NCBI GenBank assembly: GCA_029432815.1
Contig: JAROBA010000031.1
Location: 1-64,000 of the forward strand
Reading direction: 5' to 3'
DNA: 64,000 nucleotides
Origin: Pontiellaceae bacterium B1224
GTDB lineage: Bacteria; Verrucomicrobiota; Kiritimatiellia; Kiritimatiellales; Pontiellaceae
The translations under genes were made by a program, and so were the position numbers. The notes below the pieces were generated by a model. The model searched no databases and had not been told where the DNA came from. It was given only the letters and a program-made list of their open reading frames with translations. How positions within the stretch are numbered: the stretch's first letter is position 1; every line of letters starts with the position of its first letter. Shown in pieces: positions 57,223-64,000 of the stretch.

Positions 57223-59394
57223 ATGAAAAGAGTATTTATTGGGTGCACAGTCTTTTTTTTGTCGTTTTCAGGAACAGCATCCGCCCGTGAAATCGTGGTG
57301 GAGCCCGGCGGGAAAATTTCTACATTACCCGCTGCGCGTGATGCCGTACGCGCTCTGCGTGCTGGCGGGGAGAAGGGCGATGTTGATGTTATCCTCAAAG
57401 ACGGAGTTTATACTCTGGATGAAACGCTGATCTTTGAATTAAAGGACTCCGCGCCGAAGGGGGCCGTGACCCGCTACCGCGCCGCCGAGGGAGCGAGTCC
57501 TCTGATTAGTGGCGGCCGTGTGATCAAAGATTGGGACAAGTCGAGCCGGGTTGATTCCAACATCTGGGTGGCCAAGGTGCCATGGGCAAAAGGGGACGCG
57601 TTCTTTCACTGCCTGTATGACGGCAGTACGCTTTTGCCGAGGGCTCGGTCTGAAGGCTTTGAAGTTAGTGTCGACGCCCCCAGACGGAAGTATGCAGCGA
57701 ATATGAAAGACCGGATTGAGTTTTCCTATGCGGATAACGGCCTGAAGTTGTGGGAGAATCTGGAGGATCTTGAGGTGGTGGGGTGCCCCACGCGTAAGTG
57801 GTTGGTTAATTATCTTGGAATCGAATCCGTTGACCCGGCGGCCAAAAAGGCGAAACTCTCTGTTCCCGCCACGTACAACATGTTCGGGGAATGGGCTGTA
57901 GAAAACTGTATCGACCACCTGGATGCGCCCGGTGAGTGGGTACTCAACTCGCAGGAAGGCCTGCTCTACTACTGGCCGAAGTCCGGAACTCCGGGAAACC
58001 AGATCATTGCCCCGGCGCTGAATGAATTGATTCGGGTGGAAGGCGTGAATGATCCTGGCCTGGCCGGGTTGAAGGATCAGCCGGTGGAGGGCATTGTCTT
58101 TGAAGGACTGAGTTTTGCTCATGCCGACCGTCAGAAGTGGCTGCCGGAAGACAAGGGGCTGCAGCATGACTGGGATATGTGGGATAAGGCCGACGGGCTG
58201 GTGCGCTTTCGCGGCGCGCGCAACTGCGCCATCCGAAACTGCACGTTTTCTGATAGTGGAAGCGATGGTGTGCGTCTGGACCTGTTCTGCCAGAATATCA
58301 CCGTCGCGGATTCAACATTCACAGATTTAGGAGGAACGGGAATTCTGCTGGCTGGCTATGGGCCGGGCAAAAAGGACGTGAATAAGAACAACATCATTCA
58401 TAACAACGAAATTACCCGGGTGGGGCAGTTGTTCCTGCATTCGCCGGGCGTGTTTGTTTGGCAGAGCGGCCACAATCGAATTTCCCACAACCATATCTAT
58501 GATCAGGCCTATACCGGGCTTGTTGTTTCCGGAGTGCGGCGTCGTTTCTTTGAGCCGGTTTTTGAAAGCATGGACGAAAAAAATCCATTTGTAAAGAAGT
58601 GGTCTTTTCCTGAGGGAACTCGTGAGCATATTCCAACGATTCGTTGGGATGAAATCACCTTGAGTTCGGTCACGGACTGGCCGGCCTATGAGTCCTACAT
58701 GCATGCACGCGGTAACATCATCGAGTTTAATGAGGTGCACGACTGTCTCAAGCTGCTGCATGACGGAAACTGCATCTATCTTTCCGGGAATGGGGATGGC
58801 AATATCGTGCGTTACAATGTGACCTACAATCATCCTCAGGGTGCGATGATCCGCACCGATGACGACAGTCACGGCGCGACGGTGAGCCACAATTTGTTGT
58901 TTGGAACGATGAGTAATTCGGGGATCGCGATCAAAGGTCTGAATACCTGTCAGCACAATATCTATGTGAATTGCACGATGGGGACGGGGGGCGCCGGGAA
59001 TACGGTGGATCCGAAGAGCGAAATGAGTCGAAATCTATTCTATTTCACGGATGCAACCCAGTCCTCCAGTTTTCACAATAAAATTGAACGAGTGGGGGCT
59101 GGGCTCGATTACAACCTCTACTATCATGAAGGCGGCGACGCCGGGAAGGTCTTGCAGGCGCAGCGCAAGAAGGGCGCGAAGAATAAGATCGATGTTCACA
59201 GTGTGGCCGGGGACCCCATGTTCGTTGATTTTGTGCATGGTGACTTCTCATTCAAGGCGGATTCCCCCGCGCTGGAATTAGGCATTGAACCGTTGACGCT
59301 GGAAACGGTCGCTAAAATAGGCACATCCCGAGATCCTTTTCTTACCCGTTTTGCTGCGGGCATGCCGCTGGATGCCCGTCATGAAAAGGAATAG
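57223..59394 (+). CDS. Right-handed beta-helix glycan-active enzyme (GH141-like candidate)
   Basis: 723 residues from ATG 57223; an ATG 28 codons earlier gives a basic leader that does not fit a signal peptide. Signal peptide ends at ASA (residue ~21). The N-terminal part (TLPAARDAVRALRAGGEKGDVDVILKDGVYTLDETLIF, RYRAAEGASPLISGGRVIKDW and FHCLYDGSTLLPRARSEGF) is typical of GH141-type and related beta-helix enzymes. The later turns (NCAIRNCTFSDSGSDGVRLD, NIIHNNEITRVGQLFLHSPGVFVWQSGHNRISHNHIYDQAYTG and HNIYVNCTMG) form the helix. GH141 contains fucosidases and xylanases acting on complex pectins; assignment to that family is by layout only. It would be periplasmic. It follows sulfatase 3 in the same direction. 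Confidence 0.75.
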   Translation: MKRVFIGCTVFFLSFSGTASAREIVVEPGGKISTLPAARDAVRALRAGGEKGDVDVILKDGVYTLDETLIFELKDSAPKGAVTRYRAAEGASPLISGGRVIKDWDKSSRVDSNIWVAKVPWAKGDAFFHCLYDGSTLLPRARSEGFEVSVDAPRRKYAANMKDRIEFSYADNGLKLWENLEDLEVVGCPTRKWLVNYLGIESVDPAAKKAKLSVPATYNMFGEWAVENCIDHLDAPGEWVLNSQEGLLYYWPKSGTPGNQIIAPALNELIRVEGVNDPGLAGLKDQPVEGIVFEGLSFAHADRQKWLPEDKGLQHDWDMWDKADGLVRFRGARNCAIRNCTFSDSGSDGVRLDLFCQNITVADSTFTDLGGTGILLAGYGPGKKDVNKNNIIHNNEITRVGQLFLHSPGVFVWQSGHNRISHNHIYDQAYTGLVVSGVRRRFFEPVFESMDEKNPFVKKWSFPEGTREHIPTIRWDEITLSSVTDWPAYESYMHARGNIIEFNEVHDCLKLLHDGNCIYLSGNGDGNIVRYNVTYNHPQGAMIRTDDDSHGATVSHNLLFGTMSNSGIAIKGLNTCQHNIYVNCTMGTGGAGNTVDPKSEMSRNLFYFTDATQSSSFHNKIERVGAGLDYNLYYHEGGDAGKVLQAQRKKGAKNKIDVHSVAGDPMFVDFVHGDFSFKADSPALELGIEPLTLETVAKIGTSRDPFLTRFAAGMPLDARHEKE

Positions 59395-59490
59395 CCTGGG
59401 AAAATTAAAAATTAGTGGATTCGGATGCCCTGATACATCTTCATTTTTATGCATGTCAGCGTGCCGCAGAAACTCAGAAAAAAGTCGATA

Positions 59491-59507
59491 TACCCTTTTC
59501 CGGCGAT
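59491..59507 (+). promoter_or_regulatory. Candidate regulator-binding motif (shared with 47581)
   Basis: TACCCTTTTCCGGCGAT, 16 of 17 bases identical to 47581-47597, located 35 bases before the GH36-like gene. Confidence 0.45.
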
Positions 59508-59541
59508 GGGCAGATTTCGGTAGAAATGATAGGTTGCAAAA

Positions 59542-61641
59542 ATGAAAATTATAATGATCAGATTTGTTGGGATGGTGCTTGGGTTTGGCGCATTGAACGT
59601 GTCGGCCGCACCAATGGTTACCATCGATTTTTCGGATGAGAAGAATCACGGGATTTATCGGGGGGAGAATTTTTCTGCGCAGTCGGAACATGGGATTCTT
59701 GCTGAGTTTCCGATTGTCCTTCCTGCGTTTGAGCGGGGCGCCTATTTTGGCGGGGGACTGGGGTCTAATTTTAAATGGCCGCGTTTGGCGAACCAGATGA
59801 CACCGTGGTATGTGTATGACAACGATATGTCGACCCTGTTCGCGGAACCGTTTGCCAAGAATCCATGCAACACCATCGGCAAGGGGGCGCAGCCGCAGGG
59901 TATGTTTGCAATGTATCAGCTGGAGTCGGGCGAATATCTGACGCTGCTTCCGCTGAGCAATGGGTCCGTCATGAGCTGGCTGGACACCTCGGATAACGGC
60001 GAGGTGAAGCTGGTGCTGGGCAATTTCGGAACGGGCGCGGTGAGCGGCCGCATTCCGCTGATGGTCTGGGCGAAGGATCCGGACCTGTATCGTTCGCTGT
60101 ATAAAGCGTGGGAACTCGCACTCGCAGAGCTTGAAGGGGCGACCGATTGGCGAATCAATAAAATTTATCCGGAAGCCTTCACCTATCTGGGTTGGTGCTC
60201 CTGGGAGCATTTCAGAAAAAACATCGACAGCGATAAACTGGTAGAAGCGGCAGAGACCATTGAAAACAGCGGCTTGCCGATTCGCTGGTTTTTGGTCGAC
60301 GACGGTTTTCAGCAATACGGGAAGGTGCTGCAGAGCTTTGCGCCGAATCCCAAGACCTTTCCAAAGGGTTGGAAACCGTTGCTGGACATGCGCAAGGAGG
60401 AAAAGATCAAGTGGTTCGGTCTCTGGCACTCCTATATGGGCCTGTGGGACGGGATCAAAAAACAGAACGATTTCGGTGAGCTGAACAATGATTTCATCCC
60501 TTTCGGCAAAAACCTCGGGCCGGGAAAAACGAAAGAGGGGACGCAGCGCTTTTACGATGCATTTATCGGCTCGGTGGCGGACTACGGCTTTGATTTTGTG
60601 AAGATCGACAACCAGTCGCTTTACAACAATAAACAGAAGGATGTGGACAGCAGTGTGGAGATCAACAGCTGGATGACCGAGGCACTCGAGAATGCCGTGA
60701 AGGCCAGAATGCCGCAGGGCATGATCAACTGCATGAGCCAGGGAACACCCCAGGTGCTGGGGACGCGGTATTCGCCGGTGTCGCGCGTGAGCATCGATTA
60801 TAAACTGAACGATTTGGCTAAAGCGAAAGCGCATATTGAACAGTCGTATGTGTGTACCCTGATGCAGGGGCAGACGGTCTGGCCGGATCACGATATGTTT
60901 CACTCTTCGGATCCCGACTGCGGTGAGCTGATGGCCATCTCCAAAGCGATGTCCGGTGCACCGATTTATCTCTCGGACAATCCATCTGATTTCTGCGATG
61001 CATTTATCCGTCCGTTGGCGTATCGGGACGGGGAGCTGCTGCGTCCGCTCGCCCCGGGATTCCCGCTGCCGGATTCGGTGATGACGGATGTCTATAAAAG
61101 CGGCAAAGCCTTTCGCGTCATTGCTCCGCTGGCCCACCGGTGCGCGGCGATCGTGACCTATAATTTATTCCATCCGGGCGACAAAACGATCACGACTGAA
61201 GTGACGGCCGCCGACTATGCACATGCCTCCGGTATGATGCAGCCGTATCCCGGGCCGTGGGAGTTGCCGGAAGAGGGGGTGGTTTGCTTTGACTGGCGCG
61301 AGGGTACCGGACAGAAACTGGACAAGCCGTATCCTGTGGAGCTGAACGGCTTTTCGGATCGTCTGCTGCTGCTCGCTCCGATTGAAAAGGGCTGGGCTGT
61401 GATCGGTGCGCGCGATAAATATCTGTCGCCGGTGGCGGTGGAATCGGTCAATGCAACGTTCCAATCCCTGGAACTTTCGATGGTGGAAAGCGGACCGCTG
61501 GTGATCTGGTCCGCCCATGGAATGCCGAAAGCAAAAGGTCTTACCGCCCGGGATCTGGGCAACGGCTTCTGGCAGTTTGATCTGCCGGAGGTTGATGGCG
61601 GAAGAACGATTACCATCACTTCCGAAAATCACCCCGAATAA
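59542..61641 (+). CDS. GH36-like (raffinose-synthase/Sip1 type) alpha-galactosidase
   Basis: 699 residues. The start MKIIMIRFVGMVLGFGALNVSAA is a signal peptide (cleavage near residue 22). The catalytic barrel has FTYLGWCSWEHFRKNIDSDKLVEAAE, GLPIRWFLVDDGFQQYG, KWFGLWHSYMGLWDGI and FDFVKIDNQSLY, where Asp356 (KxDNQ) is the expected nucleophile; RVSIDYKLND and VWPDHDMFHSS follow, with the catalytic acid near the latter. These are the signatures of the Sip1/raffinose-synthase branch of GH36. The enzyme would hydrolyse or transfer alpha-galactosyl groups. It is the last structural gene of the locus and converges with the response regulator gene 45 bases downstream. Confidence 0.9.
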   Translation: MKIIMIRFVGMVLGFGALNVSAAPMVTIDFSDEKNHGIYRGENFSAQSEHGILAEFPIVLPAFERGAYFGGGLGSNFKWPRLANQMTPWYVYDNDMSTLFAEPFAKNPCNTIGKGAQPQGMFAMYQLESGEYLTLLPLSNGSVMSWLDTSDNGEVKLVLGNFGTGAVSGRIPLMVWAKDPDLYRSLYKAWELALAELEGATDWRINKIYPEAFTYLGWCSWEHFRKNIDSDKLVEAAETIENSGLPIRWFLVDDGFQQYGKVLQSFAPNPKTFPKGWKPLLDMRKEEKIKWFGLWHSYMGLWDGIKKQNDFGELNNDFIPFGKNLGPGKTKEGTQRFYDAFIGSVADYGFDFVKIDNQSLYNNKQKDVDSSVEINSWMTEALENAVKARMPQGMINCMSQGTPQVLGTRYSPVSRVSIDYKLNDLAKAKAHIEQSYVCTLMQGQTVWPDHDMFHSSDPDCGELMAISKAMSGAPIYLSDNPSDFCDAFIRPLAYRDGELLRPLAPGFPLPDSVMTDVYKSGKAFRVIAPLAHRCAAIVTYNLFHPGDKTITTEVTAADYAHASGMMQPYPGPWELPEEGVVCFDWREGTGQKLDKPYPVELNGFSDRLLLLAPIEKGWAVIGARDKYLSPVAVESVNATFQSLELSMVESGPLVIWSAHGMPKAKGLTARDLGNGFWQFDLPEVDGGRTITITSENHPE

Positions 61642-61686
61642 TCGGGGCGCAAAAAGGTGCGGTTCGTTTCTGGTTGAAGAAACCGG

Positions 61687-62343
61687 TCAGATCCAGCCCT
61701 TGCGGAGGGCGGTGGCGACGGCGGCGGCGACGTTCTGCACCTGCAGCTTGTTGTAGATGCGGCGCATGCGTTTGTCGATGGCGTGCAGGGACAGCCCCAG
61801 CTGGTCGGCGATCTCTTTTTTGACATAGCCCTCGCTGAGCATCTGCATCACTTCGACTTCTCTGGCGGTGAGCAGGTTGTCGTCCTCTTCGGGCACTTCG
61901 GGCTGGATGCGCCGGATGAGCTGCAGGGCGATATGGGCCAGTTTGGGGTCGATGCTCGCTCCGCCTTCCCAGACTTCCTGGATGCTGTTGAAGATTTCCT
62001 TGCGGGTGGCGGTTTTTAGTAAATAGCCGGATGCACCGCGGGTGATGGCCTGCAGCACATGTCCCTCCCGGTCGGACTGCGTCAGGATAAGGATGCGGCA
62101 TTGCGGAGCCAGCTGAAGAAGGCGCGGAATGGCATCGAGCCCGTGTGTGCCGGGCATTTCAAGATCGAGCAGGATGATATCCGGTGGGGTGGTATCACTT
62201 TCCAGGATTCGGAAGGCTTCGTCGCCGGAGGGCGCTTCGGTCACGGATTCGAATTTATTCGTTTTGTGCAGCGCCGAGGCTACGGCATGCCGGAAGATGG
62301 CGTTGTCCTCGACCACCAGGATGTGATGTGGGTGCTCGCTCAT
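61687..62343 (-). CDS. NarL/LuxR-family response regulator
   Basis: 218 residues. Receiver domain with IVVEDNAIFRHA-type start (HHILVVEDNAIFRHA), phosphorylation site IILLDLEMPG (Asp60), ILILTQSD and GYLLK (Lys in GASGYLLKTA). The C-terminal helix-turn-helix begins NLLTAREVEVMQMLSEGYVKKEIADQLGLSLHAIDKRMRRIYNKL (LuxR type). The start ATG overlaps the kinase stop (ATGA), so the pair is coupled. With its cognate kinase it probably controls the adjoining glycan locus; its binding site may be the motif at 47581 and 59491, but that is inference. Confidence 0.93.
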   Translation of the reverse strand: MSEHPHHILVVEDNAIFRHAVASALHKTNKFESVTEAPSGDEAFRILESDTTPPDIILLDLEMPGTHGLDAIPRLLQLAPQCRILILTQSDREGHVLQAITRGASGYLLKTATRKEIFNSIQEVWEGGASIDPKLAHIALQLIRRIQPEVPEEDDNLLTAREVEVMQMLSEGYVKKEIADQLGLSLHAIDKRMRRIYNKLQVQNVAAAVATALRKGWI

Positions 62344-64000
62344 AATTTTTTCTCCAACGTAATGGTGGTACCGCCGCCGGGGGGAATAGAAAAAATAAGT
62401 TTGGCCTTCAGTTTCTGAGCCCGCATCGCGAGATGGACCGGTCGGGGGCTGTCGGTGCCGAGTCCCCTGCCATCATCTGAAATGGTGAGCGTCAGCCGTT
62501 GGGCTGTAACCGTCAGTCCGATGGCGACTTCCGTTGCACCGGCGTGTTTAACAATATTGGTCAACGCCTCCTTGAAAAACAGCAGCAGGTGCCACTTTTC
62601 TTTCGGGGCGAGTTTCGCGATATATTTTTCGCCCTTGATGTCAAACTCGGAGACATGTTCCGCAAGAATGAGTTTGGCCATCGTCTGCATTTTTTCGAGC
62701 AGTTCGCCGGTGACGCCGCGGGATTCGAGAAAACGAACCAGGGAACGGGTATTGTTGGCGCTGGTTCGTGCAATGTTGGCGATGGTAGAAAGCTGGGAGG
62801 TGTGGGCTTCGGGCATATTGTCTTCGTGGGCGAGCTCGTCGCACAGGAGGGCAATGCCGCTGAAGTTTCCGCCGATTTCGTCGTGAAGGTCGGCAGCCAG
62901 GTTTTCGCGCAGTCGATAGATCTGTCGCTGGCGGGTCAGCCGCTGGAGAAGAACCAGGACGGCGGAGAGCAGAAAGATGAGGGCGATGCTCCAGCCCAGG
63001 TTACGGATGATCCGCGATTGCCGGAGATAGCGGTGCTGCAGTTCGGCCTGCAGCACATCCAGCTTAGCCTCCAGGCGGTTTCGTTCGGCGAGATCGGTCA
63101 GCCATTCGCGCACCGGCAGGGTACGGCCGATGGAGGACATGCCGTCCACCAGCCTGGCCGGCCCGAGCCGGGAGGATTCGTGTTTGTGCGAGAGTTTAAC
63201 CTGGGCCCCGCGCGAGACAACCGCCCCGTCTGCAATGACTTCGATTTCCGCGAAGGCAAGGGAGGAGCCTTCGAGCTGAGGATGGTGCGGCAGCCCCGAG
63301 GCGGTAATCCGCACAAAGCGGCCCGATGCGTTGTTTGCGGAAAAACAGGCTAAACGATGGCCGGGGGATGGATAGTCTTTGGCACCGGAGTCAAAAATAA
63401 GTACAGGGGAGGAAAAAGATGCGTCTTTGGAGACCTCGATCTTAAACTGTTTAGGGAAGCCCAGCGCGGTTTTATGGAATACGGCGAAGTTGTCCCCGAT
63501 ATGCACCGGGTAGAGATAGATTTCGTCCAGCGGACATTCCCGGCCCAGGTCCAGGGTAATGGATGCCGGCGTGTGGCTGTCGGGGGGAACATGTATCCGG
63601 CAATAGCTTCCATCGGTGAAGTCGCGGCTGCAGGGCTGGGAAAACGGCATGTAGCCATCGGTTAAATATTCTCTGCCCCAAAGGGGGCGGTGCTCTGTGC
63701 TGCTGGGACCTGTGACGGGCTTGCCCAGTGCCAGGTTCCGATTGCCATCGAAAACCAATATTTCACTAAGTGAGAACACGTTCAGAGGAGCCTCGCGGTA
63801 ATTCGGCAGGCCATGGACAATGATCCTGATTCGGCGGGCGGAACTGCCCGGGCAGTTGATGATCACCGGGCTCTGGTTCGGAAGCACGTCGAGCGGAGTG
63901 GCGACGGAGTCGAACAGAAGGGCGCCGGTTTTATCTTTGGCACTGGCATAGGCGCGTACCTGGATCCGCTCCGGAAAGCCATAGTTCGTGGCTTCTTTGC
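62340..64000 (-). CDS. Sensor histidine kinase with discoidin-like sensor domains (5' end beyond window)
   Basis: At least 553 codons; the frame stays open to the right edge of the window, so the GTG at 63887 is not the real start. The sensory part contains two discoidin-like (F5/8 type C) segments, one running off the edge (YGFPERIQVRAYASAKDKTG) and one complete (GKPVTGPSSTEHRPLW, SITLDLGRECPLDEIYLYPVHIGD, FKIEVSKD, GRFVRITASGLPHHPQ). A coiled-coil segment, one membrane helix (LGWSIALIFLLSAVLVLL), then a HisKA_3 phosphoacceptor block (LAADLHDEIGGNFSGIALL) and an HATPase domain (FKEALTNIVKHAGATEVAI; ISDDGRGLG) follow, as in NarX-type kinases. The sensor half would be periplasmic and could bind glycan fragments. 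Confidence 0.92.
   Translation of the reverse strand, partial: KEATNYGFPERIQVRAYASAKDKTGALLFDSVATPLDVLPNQSPVIINCPGSSARRIRIIVHGLPNYREAPLNVFSLSEILVFDGNRNLALGKPVTGPSSTEHRPLWGREYLTDGYMPFSQPCSRDFTDGSYCRIHVPPDSHTPASITLDLGRECPLDEIYLYPVHIGDNFAVFHKTALGFPKQFKIEVSKDASFSSPVLIFDSGAKDYPSPGHRLACFSANNASGRFVRITASGLPHHPQLEGSSLAFAEIEVIADGAVVSRGAQVKLSHKHESSRLGPARLVDGMSSIGRTLPVREWLTDLAERNRLEAKLDVLQAELQHRYLRQSRIIRNLGWSIALIFLLSAVLVLLQRLTRQRQIYRLRENLAADLHDEIGGNFSGIALLCDELAHEDNMPEAHTSQLSTIANIARTSANNTRSLVRFLESRGVTGELLEKMQTMAKLILAEHVSEFDIKGEKYIAKLAPKEKWHLLLFFKEALTNIVKHAGATEVAIGLTVTAQRLTLTISDDGRGLGTDSPRPVHLAMRAQKLKAKLIFSIPPGGGTTITLEKKL

Larger units (their letters stand above)
4801..62214. repeat. Dispersed 15-bp palindrome TTCCARnnnYTGGAA (multi-copy family; span covers first to last copy)
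   Basis: Copies with both five-base arms perfect start at 4801, 7335, 15354, 16427, 22384, 24620, 26893, 32711, 33326, 34084, 39557, 40565, 40651, 42729, 47496, 52781, 53285, 54394 and 61459. All 19 have a purine at position 6 and 17 a pyrimidine at position 10. Copies with one arm mismatch start at about 5543, 11379, 22987, 27206, 27817, 30415, 38389, 38650, 38735, 39481, 46478 and 62200; 60359 has a six-base centre. Most are inside genes, where the site reads as F-Q-x-L-E, S-(N/K)-x-W-(K/N) or P-x-x-G according to frame; six are intergenic (4801, 11379, 16427, 34084, 46478, 47496). None lies in the integron array. The role is unknown. Confidence 0.9.

Noticed and set aside
59278-61137. 619-codon ORF on the minus strand opposite the GH36-like gene
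   Set aside because: It is the antisense shadow of a clearly conserved enzyme gene, is rich in H, R and Q as such shadows are in this genome, and matches no family.
1-64000. tRNA, rRNA or other classical structural RNA genes
   Set aside because: I looked for tRNA-like cloverleaf ends and rRNA core sequences by eye and found none; a covariance-model scan would be the decisive test.

Overview
The window reads as a chromosome segment of a PVC-superphylum bacterium, most likely a Kiritimatiellota (Pontiella-like) saprophyte. This is inferred from protein content (several sulfatases next to GH29, GH97 and GH36-type enzymes, a DUF3450/TtpC-type TonB system, a discoidin-domain histidine kinase, futalosine-type menaquinone synthesis); no rRNA or marker gene confirms it.

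Layout. (1) 1-3847: an integron cassette array, seven small AT-richer ORFs separated by ~88-bp attC sites; the integrase lies outside. (2) 3848-4473: dispersed repeats and a broken IS91-type transposase. (3) 4474-7499: small membrane protein, a natural MqnE-MqnC fusion, DUF2237 protein. (4) 7800-11326: divergent GH88 and GH29 genes and an 80-aa membrane protein with a GGADGPT motif. (5) 11628-14653 (minus): C1 module fhs, focA-like channel and a truncated folD domain. (6) 14826-18816: DUF2284 protein, esterase, YbdG-type mechanosensitive channel, membrane proteins. (7) 18909-31947: a TonB-dependent uptake operon (beta-helix surface protein, helical-repeat protein, receptor, DUF3450, TtpC-like, ExbB, ExbD, TonB, TPR) preceded by a leader that occurs twice; the upstream copy ends in a 35-codon amputated start of the TtpC-like gene. 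(8) 32042-37521: a possible TIM-barrel hydrolase, choice-of-anchor I protein, two unknown secreted proteins. (9) 37579-43864: glycoconjugate/envelope cluster (GNAT, DUF2334 deacetylase, flippase-like membrane protein, GT4, PHP-GT4 fusion). (10) 44016-46764: RelB/YafQ-type toxin-antitoxin pair and small genes with decayed attC-like sites, probably old integron cassettes. (11) 46921-47385: a GreA/GreB C-terminal-like protein. (12) 47689-61641: catabolic locus for a sulfated, probably fucose/galactose-containing glycan (GH97, three sulfatases, GH29, SGNH esterase, beta-helix enzyme, GH36-like). (13) 61687-64000 (minus): two-component pair whose kinase has discoidin-like sensor domains and runs off the window.

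The most unusual signal is not a gene. The 15-bp palindrome TTCCARnnnYTGGAA occurs with perfect arms 19 times in 64 kb (about 0.06 expected by chance for ten fixed bases), plus about ten near copies, on both gene strands, inside genes in all reading frames and between genes, but never in the integron array. Other findings are the duplicated leader with a conserved bulged hairpin, repeats used as coding sequence (the signal peptide of the TPR protein, the C-terminus of the FocA-like channel), and two intergenic elements with crossing (a-b-a'-b') complementarity.
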